From positions 543,942 to 607,941 of the forward strand of contig NZ_SUKC01000001.1 in the NCBI RefSeq assembly GCF_005047635.1: DNA of 64,000 nucleotides, read 5' to 3'. The notes beneath the pieces were generated by a model. It saw only the letters and a list, made by a program, of their open reading frames with translations. It ran no database searches and had not been told where the DNA came from. Positions within the stretch are counted from its first letter, which is position 1; each line of letters opens with the position of its first letter. The position numbers were made by a program, and so were the translations under genes. The DNA is from Arthrobacter sp. CAU 1506. GTDB taxonomy: Bacteria; Actinomycetota; Actinomycetes; Actinomycetales; Micrococcaceae. Shown here piece by piece: positions 40,492-50,282 of this stretch.

Positions 40492-42191
40492 GATTGCACT
40501 CCTAAGGGTTCTGGTTTCTCCGAAAGCACTCCGGGAGCCGTGCCCGTGTCTATGTTGTCGTAGGTAAACTCGCCGCCAACGATGGTGGCTAAGACCTTAA
40601 GCGCGGAGATGTCGGCAGTATCCAGCGGCGAGCCGGACAGCACCGCGAAGTCTGCGAACTTACCCCTGCGCAACGTGCCCTTCTCGCTGGCCGCGCCCGT
40701 AGCCTGGGCGGCCCAGTCGGTGTAAGTCCGCAGCGCTTCTTCTGCGGTCAGGCCCTCGTTTGCACCGCCGAGGGTCAGTCCTTGCTCGGTGCGCCGGTCC
40801 ACCCAGGACTGCATGGCGCGCAGCACGTTGTTGTCAGCAACCGGCAGGTCGGAGCTGCCGGCCACCAGGATGCCGGCGTCCACCAGCGAGCGTCCCCGGT
40901 ACAGCCAGCGCTCGCGCCCGGCACCCACGAGGGCAGCAAACTGATCGCCCAACGGGCCAATGAACGCGGCCTGCGGCGTGACCGCAATCCCGGCAGCGGC
41001 GACGGGCGCCAGTTGGTCCGGCCGCGAAATGCCGAAGTGCTCAATCCGGTTGGGCAGGCGGTTCCGGCCGTAGCGCTCCTGGCAGCCGGTAATGATCTCG
41101 GTGGCCAGATCAATGGCCGCGTCGCCGATGGCATGAAGCGCGATTGGCCAGCCGGTGCGGTAGGCCTCGTCCACGCGTTCGCGGTAGGCCTCGGGTGAAT
41201 CCAGCAGGTAGCCGGTGTTGTGCTGGTGACCGCAGTAGTCCTCGGTGACGGCCGCCGTGGCGCCCAGCAACGAGCCGTCCATAAAGACCTTCACCGGCCC
41301 CAAGGACACCCACTCGTCGCCGAAACCCGCCACCGCACCAAGGTCCAGACCGCGCCCGTTGCCGGTGCCGTGCATGTCCGCGGCGTTGGCCTTGATCGGC
41401 CGCAGCGAGTCCAGCGCGGGCATCAGCTGGGCGCGGGCATGGAGCTTGCCGGTCTGCTTGGCTTGCAGATAGGCCTGGACTTCCACCGGGCTGTGCCCGA
41501 TCCAGCCGCCGCCGATGCCGGCCTCGGTGAAACTGGTGATTCCCTCCGCCGCGTAACGCGTGGTCGCCGCGTCCAGTGCCTCGACAATCCGCTCCACCGG
41601 ATAGGGCAGCAGCAGGTTCTGGATCAGCTGCTGCGCGGATTCCTCGACGACGCCGGTCGGGTAGCCGTCCGGTCCGCGGAGCACGGCGCCGCCGGTTGGA
41701 TCGGTGAAGCCGGGTTCGAAGACGCCGGCCAGCCGCAAGGTGGCGGAGTTAGTGATGGACAGGTGCCCGGAGACGTGCCGCAGGTACAGCGGCCGGTCGC
41801 CGGTAATCTCGTCCAGCCGGCGGATGTCCGGGAAGGCCCCGCCGTGATGCTTGTGGTTGAACCCGGTGCCATTGACCCAAGCGTCGGGTCGGTCCTCGAG
41901 CTGCCGGACCTCGGCTTCGAGCAGTGCGTACAGTTCCTCGAGTCCGCGGGCTTGGTCCAGTTCGGCGACGCCCAAGCCCAGCCCCCACCAGGTGGTGTGG
42001 CAGTGCGCGTCAATGAAGCCGGGCACCACTACGGCAGCGCCCAGCCGAATCTCACGGTCTGCGGTGCAGCCGTCCAACTCGTCGTCGAAGCCCACAATAC
42101 GTCCATTGAGCACCCCGACGGCGTATGCGCGGGGACGCTCAACCTCGAGGGTGAGGATCTCGGCATCGCGCAGGATCAGGTCCAGCTTCAT
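40488..42191 (-). CDS. Amidohydrolase family 3 (YtcJ-like) protein
   Basis: A 567-residue metal-dependent hydrolase of the amidohydrolase 3 group: VVPGFIDAHCH (metal HxH), FMDGSLLGATAAV, WPIALHAIGDAAIDLA, NRIEHFGISRPDQL and VAGSSDLPVADNNVLRAMQSW. Members include exoenzyme regulatory protein AepA-like and N-substituted formamide deformylase-like enzymes; the substrate cannot be read from sequence. It overlaps both neighbours by four bases (M20 amidase downstream, ThDP enzyme upstream), so the three products are made together. Confidence 0.9.
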   Translation of the reverse strand: MKLDLILRDAEILTLEVERPRAYAVGVLNGRIVGFDDELDGCTADREIRLGAAVVVPGFIDAHCHTTWWGLGLGVAELDQARGLEELYALLEAEVRQLEDRPDAWVNGTGFNHKHHGGAFPDIRRLDEITGDRPLYLRHVSGHLSITNSATLRLAGVFEPGFTDPTGGAVLRGPDGYPTGVVEESAQQLIQNLLLPYPVERIVEALDAATTRYAAEGITSFTEAGIGGGWIGHSPVEVQAYLQAKQTGKLHARAQLMPALDSLRPIKANAADMHGTGNGRGLDLGAVAGFGDEWVSLGPVKVFMDGSLLGATAAVTEDYCGHQHNTGYLLDSPEAYRERVDEAYRTGWPIALHAIGDAAIDLATEIITGCQERYGRNRLPNRIEHFGISRPDQLAPVAAAGIAVTPQAAFIGPLGDQFAALVGAGRERWLYRGRSLVDAGILVAGSSDLPVADNNVLRAMQSWVDRRTEQGLTLGGANEGLTAEEALRTYTDWAAQATGAASEKGTLRRGKFADFAVLSGSPLDTADISALKVLATIVGGEFTYDNIDTGTAPGVLSEKPEPLGVQS

Positions 42192-43894
42192 CGCGTCCCC
42201 TCCCCCGCCCGGGAAAAGGCAGCGCCGGCATCCTCCGCCCCCAGCCGGGCGGAAGCCAAGCCGGCGAGCTCCTCCGGCGCATTCGCGGTGCCCGGCGGCA
42301 TGGTCTCCGGATCCGTGACCAGGTGCAACAGCGCCAGCCGTCCGCTGGACAGGGCACGCTCCAACGCCGGACCGAATTCCGCGGCCGTTTCGACCCGTTC
42401 GCCGTGCCCTCCGAAGCTGCGGATCCAGTCAGCGAAGTCGGGGTTGACCATCGAGGTCCCAGACGGCCTTTCCGGGTAGTGCCTGCGCTGGTGCTGCACG
42501 ATCGTGCCGTAAATACCGTTGTCCACCACGATCACCAGCGGGGCGGCACCGTGCGCCGCGGCCACGGCCAGTTCCTGCGCGTTCATCAGGAAGTCGCCGT
42601 CGCCGCAGACCGCCACCACCTGCCGGCCCGGTTCGATCAGAGCTGCGGCGACCGCGGCGGGAACGGCCAGTCCCATGGCTCCGTTGCGCGGCCCGATCAG
42701 CGAGCCGGCGCCATGGTGGGTTAGGTAGCGGTGGCCCCAGATTGTCGCGTTGCCCGCGCCGTACGTCACCACCTTGTCAGCGGGTAGCCGGTCTTCCAGC
42801 ACGCCGAAGGCTACGCCCAGATCAACGCCGGGGCTGTTGTCCGGTCGGGGTGTGGCGTACCGGCGCTGGTCTTCCGCGAGCGCGTCCATCCAGTTGCTGC
42901 CGCGGGAACCCCGCACCTCGGCGGGGCAGGGAAGTGCGTCAACAAACGACGACGGCGGGACGGCCAGGTGCTGATCGATCCGGCCGGAGTGAGTAGCGGC
43001 ATCCGGATCCGGCAGCACCAGCACGGTCGGTACGCTGAAGCCCTTGTTGTAGCCGTCGCTGAGCACGTCGCTCCGGCCGCAGCCGATGAACACCAGCAGG
43101 TCGGCCTCGTCCAACCTTGCGGCGAGGGTGTCTGCCCGCCCGTAGCCCAACCACCCGGCCCACGCCGGAGAAGAATGCGGAACCACGTCATAGGCGCGCC
43201 AATCGGCGGCCACCGGGATCTGTGCGTCAGCTGCCCATTGAGCGAGCCTGCCACCGTCGTCGACCCAGCCATCGCCGCCGGCGATGATTAGCGGACGGGC
43301 AGCCGAGGCCAACCGAACCGCCAGTTCCTCCATCGCGGCAGGCGGCGGGGCCGCAGCGGCGAGCGCACGCGGCGGAACGGTGCCCGCTTCGGTCGCCCGG
43401 ACCAGGACATCTTCCGGCAGACCGATCACCACCGGACCGGGCCGTCCGGAGACGGCCAAGTGCATCGCTTCGGCCACGGTCTCTGCGGCGCGGTGTTCGT
43501 CGTCGAGCACCACCACGCGTTTGGCCGTCGTCGAAAACCAGCCCTCCAGGCTGAATTCCTGGAACGCGTCCCGTCCCCGGTCCGCCACCGGGATCAGGCC
43601 GACAAAAAGCACCAACGGCGTCGCGTCCTGCCACGCGGTATGCACGGCAATCATCGCGTTCGCGGCGCCCGGCCCGCGGGTGACCATCGCGATGCCCGGG
43701 ATGCCGGTCTTGCGCCCCTCAGCCAGCGCCATGAACCCGGCACCGCCCTCCTGGCGGCAGACCACCGTGGAAACGGGCGAGTCATGCAGCCCGTCCAGGA
43801 CGTCGAGGAAACTTTCGCCCGGAACCGCGTACACGCGGCGGACGCCGTGCGCCTCAAGCTGGCGGACAATCAGGTGGCCTGCGGACTGGGTCAT
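42188..43894 (-). CDS. Thiamine diphosphate-dependent enzyme, acetolactate synthase-like
   Basis: A 568-residue three-domain ThDP enzyme. N-terminal domain: VRRVYAVPGESFLDVLDGL with the catalytic Glu, then MVTRGPGAANAMIAVHTAW. The central domain is Rossmann-like (LIIAGGDGWVDDGGRLAQWA). The C-terminal cofactor domain has AVCGDGDFLMNAQELAVAAAHGAAPLVIVVDNGIYG, the GDG-x(26)-NN-type motif. No regulatory subunit gene is nearby, and the Arg/Lys pattern of true acetolactate synthases was not recognised, so a 2-oxo acid decarboxylase or lyase role is as likely. It is the second gene of an operon, 45 bases after the MHS permease. Confidence 0.88.
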   Translation of the reverse strand: MTQSAGHLIVRQLEAHGVRRVYAVPGESFLDVLDGLHDSPVSTVVCRQEGGAGFMALAEGRKTGIPGIAMVTRGPGAANAMIAVHTAWQDATPLVLFVGLIPVADRGRDAFQEFSLEGWFSTTAKRVVVLDDEHRAAETVAEAMHLAVSGRPGPVVIGLPEDVLVRATEAGTVPPRALAAAAPPPAAMEELAVRLASAARPLIIAGGDGWVDDGGRLAQWAADAQIPVAADWRAYDVVPHSSPAWAGWLGYGRADTLAARLDEADLLVFIGCGRSDVLSDGYNKGFSVPTVLVLPDPDAATHSGRIDQHLAVPPSSFVDALPCPAEVRGSRGSNWMDALAEDQRRYATPRPDNSPGVDLGVAFGVLEDRLPADKVVTYGAGNATIWGHRYLTHHGAGSLIGPRNGAMGLAVPAAVAAALIEPGRQVVAVCGDGDFLMNAQELAVAAAHGAAPLVIVVDNGIYGTIVQHQRRHYPERPSGTSMVNPDFADWIRSFGGHGERVETAAEFGPALERALSSGRLALLHLVTDPETMPPGTANAPEELAGLASARLGAEDAGAAFSRAGEGTR

Positions 43895-43939
43895 GGTGCG
43901 GTGCTCTTTCGTCAGGAACTTCGTCGTCGGACGTTGGAA

Positions 43940-45262
43940 TCAGTGCTTGAAGCCGGGCAGGTTCACGCTCATGCGCGGAGCCACGGCACCGGCGACGGCG
44001 GTGAACAGGCTCAGGAACACCAGCATCACGGCGGCCGGCCACCAGTGGTTTCCGGCGGACGCCACCAATCCGGTGGCCAGCAGCGGGATGAAGCCGGAGA
44101 GCATGCCGGCGGTGTTCTGCGCGAAGCCCACGCCGGTGTACCGCGTGCGGGCCGGGAACAAGCCTGTCAGCACGGTTCCGGAAGCCGCGTACGGGAAGGA
44201 CAGCGTTGCCACGGCCAGGACCATACCGATAACCACCAACACAGCGTTGCCGCTATCCACCAGCAGGAAGGCCGGAACCGCGGCAAGGGCGGAGGCGATG
44301 CCGCCCCACAAGATGACGCGGCTAGCGCCGAACCGCTCGCCCAGACGGCCGCCCAGGATGAGGACGGGAATCTCGACGATGGCCGCAATCATGCCGCCCA
44401 GCAGCATCAACTGGGCCGAGTAGCCCAGGATGTTCACGCCGTAGTAGACCACAAACGCGGTGACCAGATAGAAGCCGCCTACGCCGAGCAGGGCCGCGGC
44501 CATGCCGATGATGATGTGCTTCCAGGACTCCCGCAGCGTGGTACGGATCGGAGCTTTCTCCACCTGGTCGTGCTCCATGAGCTCTGCGAAGACCGGCGAT
44601 TCCTCCAGCCGGCTGCGGATGTAGAGCGCGATCAGGAGCATCGGGATGGCGGCCAGGAACGGGATCCTCCAGCCGAACGAGTTGAAAGAATCCTGCGAGA
44701 AGAACAGCGTCATCAAGAAGAAGCCGCCGGAGGAGAGGATGGTGCCGATCGGTGAACCGATCTGCGGCAGCGCGGCATAGCGGGCGCGGCGCTCCAGCGG
44801 GGCATTCTCCACCACAATCGTCATCGCGCCGGACCACTCGCCGCCCACGAACAGGCCCTGGGCCACGCGCAGCAACACCAGCAGCACCGGAGCGGCAATG
44901 CCAATGGCGGCGTACGTAGGCAGCAGGCCGATCAGGCCGGTCACCGCGCCGATGCCCACGATGGTGACCATCAGGGTCTTACGTCGGCCGATCTTGTCGC
45001 CCATGGCACCGAAGAACATGCCGCCCAGCGGACGCGCCACCAGGCCCACACCAAACGTGGCGAAGGATGCCAGCGCCGCCGCCGTGGCGTTCTCATTGGC
45101 GAAGTACTGGACGTTGAACACCAGCGCCGCCGCCGCGCTGAACAGGAAGAAGTCGTACCACTCCATTGCAGTGCCAATGAGGGCACCGATGGAAACCTTC
45201 ATCGCTTCCTTGTCAGTGATTTGCCGGGTAGCCCCGGCCTCAAGGTTCAAGGTTTCTGACAT
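43940..45262 (-). CDS. MHS-family metabolite:proton symporter (MFS)
   Basis: A 440-residue MFS protein of the metabolite:H+ symporter group (KgtP, ShiA, ProP relatives). The family opening IGALIGTAMEWYDFFLFSAAAALVF is clear, followed by GVGLVARPLGGMFFGAMGDKIGRRKTLM, QGLFVGGEWSGAMTIVVENAP and FGWRIPFLAAIPMLLIALYIRSRLEESPVF. Twelve helices are predicted. The substrate is probably an organic acid or amino acid derivative used by the following enzymes. A frame continues upstream, but ATG 45262 with GGAGGAACC before it is the right start. It is divergent from a PucR-type regulator. Confidence 0.9.
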   Translation of the reverse strand: MSETLNLEAGATRQITDKEAMKVSIGALIGTAMEWYDFFLFSAAAALVFNVQYFANENATAAALASFATFGVGLVARPLGGMFFGAMGDKIGRRKTLMVTIVGIGAVTGLIGLLPTYAAIGIAAPVLLVLLRVAQGLFVGGEWSGAMTIVVENAPLERRARYAALPQIGSPIGTILSSGGFFLMTLFFSQDSFNSFGWRIPFLAAIPMLLIALYIRSRLEESPVFAELMEHDQVEKAPIRTTLRESWKHIIIGMAAALLGVGGFYLVTAFVVYYGVNILGYSAQLMLLGGMIAAIVEIPVLILGGRLGERFGASRVILWGGIASALAAVPAFLLVDSGNAVLVVIGMVLAVATLSFPYAASGTVLTGLFPARTRYTGVGFAQNTAGMLSGFIPLLATGLVASAGNHWWPAAVMLVFLSLFTAVAGAVAPRMSVNLPGFKH

Positions 45263-45322
45263 GGTTCCTCCATGTTTGGTGTTCGGGTGTCCGGCCGCGC
45301 TGAACGGCCGCAACGAACTGAT

Positions 45323-45338
45323 AATGCACCCCAGCATT
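45323..45338. promoter_or_regulatory. Operator candidate 1 between the MHS permease and PucR-type genes
   Basis: AATGC (45323-45327) and GCATT (45334-45338) form a perfect inverted repeat with six bases between. It lies about 60 bases upstream of the permease start and shares TGC/GCA half-sites with the second palindrome. Confidence 0.4.
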
Positions 45339-45392
45339 CCAGAGTGGTGCGCGTCACACCCGCACGAAAAGTCGCGGTTTTCAGAGACTAGA

Positions 45393-45408
45393 ATGTGCAA
45401 AAGCACAT
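45393..45408. promoter_or_regulatory. Operator candidate 2 at the PucR-type promoter
   Basis: ATGTGC-AAAA-GCACAT is a perfect 16-base palindrome that begins within TAGAAT (45389-45394), a good -10 box. Binding here would block transcription of the regulator gene, so autoregulation is likely. Confidence 0.55.
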
Positions 45409-45427
45409 GATCGGGGCCTGGAAGACC

Positions 45428-46606
45428 ATGGAAACACTGCAGATTCAAGAGAACGATGACGAGGGCTCCGCCACCCGGTGGAACGGCCTGCTGGACCAGC
45501 TGTCCGTGGATAAGCTGACGGACCACTTCATCCAGCGTGTCCTGCAACTCGACGACTACCGGGAAGGAGTCCTGCCGGCGAGCGAGATCCGCCGCACGGG
45601 AGCCGCCTCATTCGAGGCGCTGATCGAAAGCTTGCGCCCGGGCGCGGACAGCAAACGCCTCATCGCCGAGCGGCAAGGCATCTCCTTGGACGTTGGGGTC
45701 TCCCGCGCCAGGGCCGGTGTCCCGGTGGAGTCGCTGATGACCGCCATCCGGATCGACTTCACCGTGATCTGGGGTGAGCTCATGGCGCTGGCGGATCCGG
45801 GCGATGCCGAGCTGCTGGTCCGACGGGCCGAAACGGTGTGGCAGGTGGTGGACTCCTACGCAGCGCAAACGCAGGCCATCTATATCGCCGAGCGCCAGCG
45901 CATGGCCCAGGAAGAATCTTCGGTGCGGCAAGGCCATGTGGCCACCATGTTTGGGCAGGTCAGCCCCGCACCGGAAATGCTCACCCGCATCGCCGACGAG
46001 CTCGGCATCGACCAGTTTGCTCCCCTCGTGGTCGCGGCAGCATCCACGGACGACGCCGCCGCCCTCCGTGTGGAGGTCGCCTCGGCTTCTCGCCGTGGCT
46101 CAGAAATGTTCACTCACCCTCTGTCCGATGGACTGGTCGCCTTCTGGGCGGCCGATGATCGCCCGGGCAGCGCCGCCCGCGAAGCGACCGAGCAGATCAA
46201 GAACATCCGTTGCGGCCTGGTTGAAGAAGTGCGCGGCCTCGCCGACCTGCGCGTCGCTGCCCAAGCCGCCCGCGCCCTGGCATCCCTGGCGGAAGACAAG
46301 GATCAGCAGGCCCTCACTATGCGAAACGCCTGGGCACGACTGGCCCGGCACAGCCTGTCGGAGACGGGAGTTCCCATTGTGCCCGACGTAGACGCAGCGC
46401 TGGCCCGCTGCGGAACAGTGGAACGCGCCCGATTGGAAGAATCGGTAAGGTCCTATCTGTCCACCGGCAGCATCGCCCAATCCGCAGACCAGCTGTTCTG
46501 TCACCGAAACACCCTGATGAACCGACTCCGCCGCTTCACGGATCTCGTCGGCATCGACGTGACCATCCCCCAACAAGCCGCGCGCCTCGTCGTCGCCTGG
46601 TCCTGA
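45428..46606 (+). CDS. PucR/CdaR-type transcriptional regulator
   Basis: A 392-residue regulator with an N-terminal helical sensor (LDQLSVDKLTDHFIQRVLQLDDYREG..., VSRARAGVPVESLMTAIRIDFTVIWGEL), a central GGDEF-like remnant (VSPAPEMLTRIADELGIDQFAPLVVAAAS) and a PucR C-terminal helix-turn-helix (LEESVRSYLSTGSIAQSADQLFCHRNTLMNRLRRFTDLVGIDV). Earlier starts at 45395 and 45407 would lie in the palindrome at the presumed transcription start, so ATG 45428 with CTGGAAG upstream is preferred. It is divergent from the permease operon, which is its probable target. Confidence 0.88.
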   Translation: METLQIQENDDEGSATRWNGLLDQLSVDKLTDHFIQRVLQLDDYREGVLPASEIRRTGAASFEALIESLRPGADSKRLIAERQGISLDVGVSRARAGVPVESLMTAIRIDFTVIWGELMALADPGDAELLVRRAETVWQVVDSYAAQTQAIYIAERQRMAQEESSVRQGHVATMFGQVSPAPEMLTRIADELGIDQFAPLVVAAASTDDAAALRVEVASASRRGSEMFTHPLSDGLVAFWAADDRPGSAAREATEQIKNIRCGLVEEVRGLADLRVAAQAARALASLAEDKDQQALTMRNAWARLARHSLSETGVPIVPDVDAALARCGTVERARLEESVRSYLSTGSIAQSADQLFCHRNTLMNRLRRFTDLVGIDVTIPQQAARLVVAWS

Positions 46607-46710
46607 CCGCGCCAGCTGCACTTCGCTCTTGGAGGGAGGGCTTGGTCACACCCGGCCGCGGGCGTCGATTTCGGGAAATACCCTCCCGCCGGCCGTGGTT
46701 CTAGCCTGTT

Positions 46711-47661
46711 GTGACCCTTTCTCCCCGCATCCGCGTCTTGGTGATATCCGCAGTCGCCGCCCTTGTCCTGGCCGCCGTCGTCGGCTGGGTATTCACGGCC
46801 AATGCGCGGGCCTCCGCAGCGCAAATCCCGCAGAGTGTTCTGGCCGCGGACACGAGAATGGGAGCCGTAGAACTGCGGGTCAAGGATTTACCGACCGTGC
46901 GCAGGTTCTACGAAGAAGGCGTCGGCCTCGAGCCGCTCGACGAAACCGGCGACAGCGTCAGTCTGGGCATCGGCGGCGAAGAGATCATCCGCCTCGTCGC
47001 CGCTGAGGGCGACTATACGAATCCGGCCGATGCCGGGCTCTACCATTCAGCCGTCCTCTACTCGGACGGTCCGGCACTGGCCACAACGCTGGTGCGCCTG
47101 ATCCAGATGGCACCAAACCTCTATCAAGGGTCGGCCGACCATGCGGTCAGCCACGCCTTCTACTTCGCGGATCCCGAAGGCAACGGCGTGGAACTCTACA
47201 TCGACACCCCGGCCGACACGTGGAAGTGGCAGGACGGCCAGGTCCAGATGGGCAGCGCCCCACTGGACCCGAACGACTTCATCGCCCGGCACCTCGGCCA
47301 AACCAGTGACGGCACCGCCGCCATGGGACACGTCCACCTCAAGGTCGGGGACCTGGAGCGGGCACGCGAGTTCTACGTGGACGCCCTCGGCTTCGCGGTG
47401 ACCTCCGAAATCAATGGGGCACTCTTCATGTCCGCCGGCGGCTATCACCACCACCTGGCCGCCAACGTGTGGAGTTCGGCCGGCGCCGACGACCGGCCCG
47501 AGACCCTTGGACTCGGATCATTCGCCGTGCAGCTAACCGGTCCCGCCGAGCTCGACGCCGTAGCCGGACGCCTGGACGCCGCAGGTATCGACTACCAGCG
47601 CGCCGAGGGCTCGATCGCCGTCGCCGACCCCTGGGGGAATCAGGTCCACCTGAGCCACTGA
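46711..47661 (+). CDS. Membrane-anchored VOC/glyoxalase-fold dioxygenase-like protein
   Basis: A 316-residue protein with two VOC domain pairs. Residues 8-33 are a hydrophobic helix (VLVISAVAALVLAAVVGWVF), a signal anchor that would place the rest outside the membrane. Domain 1 starts GAVELRVKDLPTVRRFYEEGVGLEPL and ends YFADPEGNGVELYIDTP. Domain 2 starts GHVHLKVGDLERAREFYVDALGFAV, includes GGYHHHLAANVW and ends VADPWGNQVHLS. The His/His/Glu metal ligands typical of catechol 2,3-dioxygenase-like proteins are present in part. An exported VOC protein is uncommon. GTG 46711. The substrate is unknown. Confidence 0.82.
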   Translation: MTLSPRIRVLVISAVAALVLAAVVGWVFTANARASAAQIPQSVLAADTRMGAVELRVKDLPTVRRFYEEGVGLEPLDETGDSVSLGIGGEEIIRLVAAEGDYTNPADAGLYHSAVLYSDGPALATTLVRLIQMAPNLYQGSADHAVSHAFYFADPEGNGVELYIDTPADTWKWQDGQVQMGSAPLDPNDFIARHLGQTSDGTAAMGHVHLKVGDLERAREFYVDALGFAVTSEINGALFMSAGGYHHHLAANVWSSAGADDRPETLGLGSFAVQLTGPAELDAVAGRLDAAGIDYQRAEGSIAVADPWGNQVHLSH

Positions 47662-47837
47662 ACGGCTTGTCGGACAGGTATTTTTCCCGGTAGTTAACAC
47701 CGCCAACCGGCGGCCGGAGTGACCGGAAACGCCCCCTCGTCGATAGCTGACAGCGAGATACCGGGCCTCGTCGGCGGGGCTTATGGTCTGCCTCTCGGTA
47801 GCAGAATTGTTGAGGAGCGCTAAATCCCGGCGGTATT

Positions 47838-49536
<1,699 letters not shown>

Positions 49537-49554
49537 GCCCAGCCCCACACCGCG

Positions 49555-49606
49555 TACGACGGCGGGTGGCACCGGAGCGCTGTCTCCCTCACCACCCGCC
49601 GTCGTA
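49555..49606. terminator. 15-bp perfect inverted repeat after the tmm-like gene
   Basis: TACGACGGCGGGTGG (49555-49569) pairs fully with CCACCCGCCGTCGTA (49592-49606); the loop holds a further GGAG/CTCC hairpin. It starts 18 bases after the stop. Both arms contain the CCGCCGTCGT motif found after other genes in this window. Confidence 0.8.
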
Positions 49607-49717
49607 GCAACCAACGAGACGGCAGCCCCGTGCATCGTCAGGCTCGGATTCCGCCGACACTTCTCCAAGCTCCATAAACGCATAGCTTTCGTTTCGTAAG
49701 GTTCGTAAGATTCGGCC

Positions 49718-49969
49718 ATGGCTTTCACCTCCTCCCATGAAGCGCGGACCCACTGGGCGAAACTTCTCGATAACGTGCGTTCGGAAGCGGTCCATATCAG
49801 CCGCCGCGGCCGTATCGTTGCCGTTCTGGTTGACCCGGATTTCTACGAGCGCGCGGTGGAAGCCTTGGAGGATGCCGCAGACCTGGCGGCAGCACGCGCA
49901 GCGCGTGAGGATAACGAGCCGCTGATCAGTCACGAAGAGCTGAGGCGAGAGCTCGGCCTCGAACCGTGA
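49718..49969 (+). CDS. Phd/YefM-type antitoxin
   Basis: An 83-residue antitoxin: MAFTSSHEARTHWAKLLDNVRSEAVHISRRGRIVAVLVDPDFYERAVEAL is the Phd/YefM DNA-binding fold. The acidic C-terminal helix (DLAAARAAREDNEPLISHEELRRELGLEP) would neutralise the toxin. The TGA overlaps the GTG start of the toxin by four bases, the usual type II toxin-antitoxin layout. The antitoxin reading frame is intact, unlike that of the toxin. Confidence 0.92.
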   Translation: MAFTSSHEARTHWAKLLDNVRSEAVHISRRGRIVAVLVDPDFYERAVEALEDAADLAAARAAREDNEPLISHEELRRELGLEP

Positions 49970-50234
49970 GCGGCGCGTTCGACGTCCGCTACACAGCGAC
50001 TGCCGCCAAACAATCCGAAAACTCGACAAATCGGCACAGGCACGCATTTTGCGTGCCGTTGAAATCCTGCGGGAAGAGCCTCGCCCACCGGCCAGCAAGC
50101 AACTGGTTGGCGGCGACGGCGAACGGCGCATTCGAACCGGCGACTATCGAATCGTCTACGAGGTTCGAGACGAGGAGCTAGTGGTTCTGGTCATCCGGGT
50201 TGGCCACCGCCGAGAGGTGTATCGCCAGCATTGA
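49966..50234 (+). pseudogene. RelE/ParE-type toxin, frameshifted
   Basis: The toxin starts GTG at 49966 in one frame (MSGAFDVRYTATAAKQ) and continues after about 50011 in another (ILRAVEILREEPRPPASKQL, then GDGERRIRTGDYRIVYEVRDEELVVLVIRVGHRREVYRQH to 50234). Together they make a typical RelE fold of about 89 residues with the C-terminal RIGxRxEVYR-like catalytic edge. One missing base near CAATCC (50011-50016) explains it: restoring an A gives KQIRKLDKSAQARILRAVEI. It may be an inactivated toxin, a sequencing error or, less likely, programmed frameshifting. Confidence 0.85.
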
Positions 50235-50282
50235 TGACGCGTTCCGGGCGCAGTCCGACAATAAGAAACAGCGTCCCTCCAC

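Noticed and set aside
42188..43894. Assignment as biosynthetic acetolactate synthase (ilvB)
   Set aside because: There is no small subunit gene nearby and the operon is catabolic in character. General ThDP-enzyme motifs alone do not justify the ilvB name.
45395..46606. Longer PucR-type ORF starting GTG 45395
   Set aside because: This start lies inside a perfect palindrome next to a -10 box; ATG 45428 leaves room for a leader and ribosome site.
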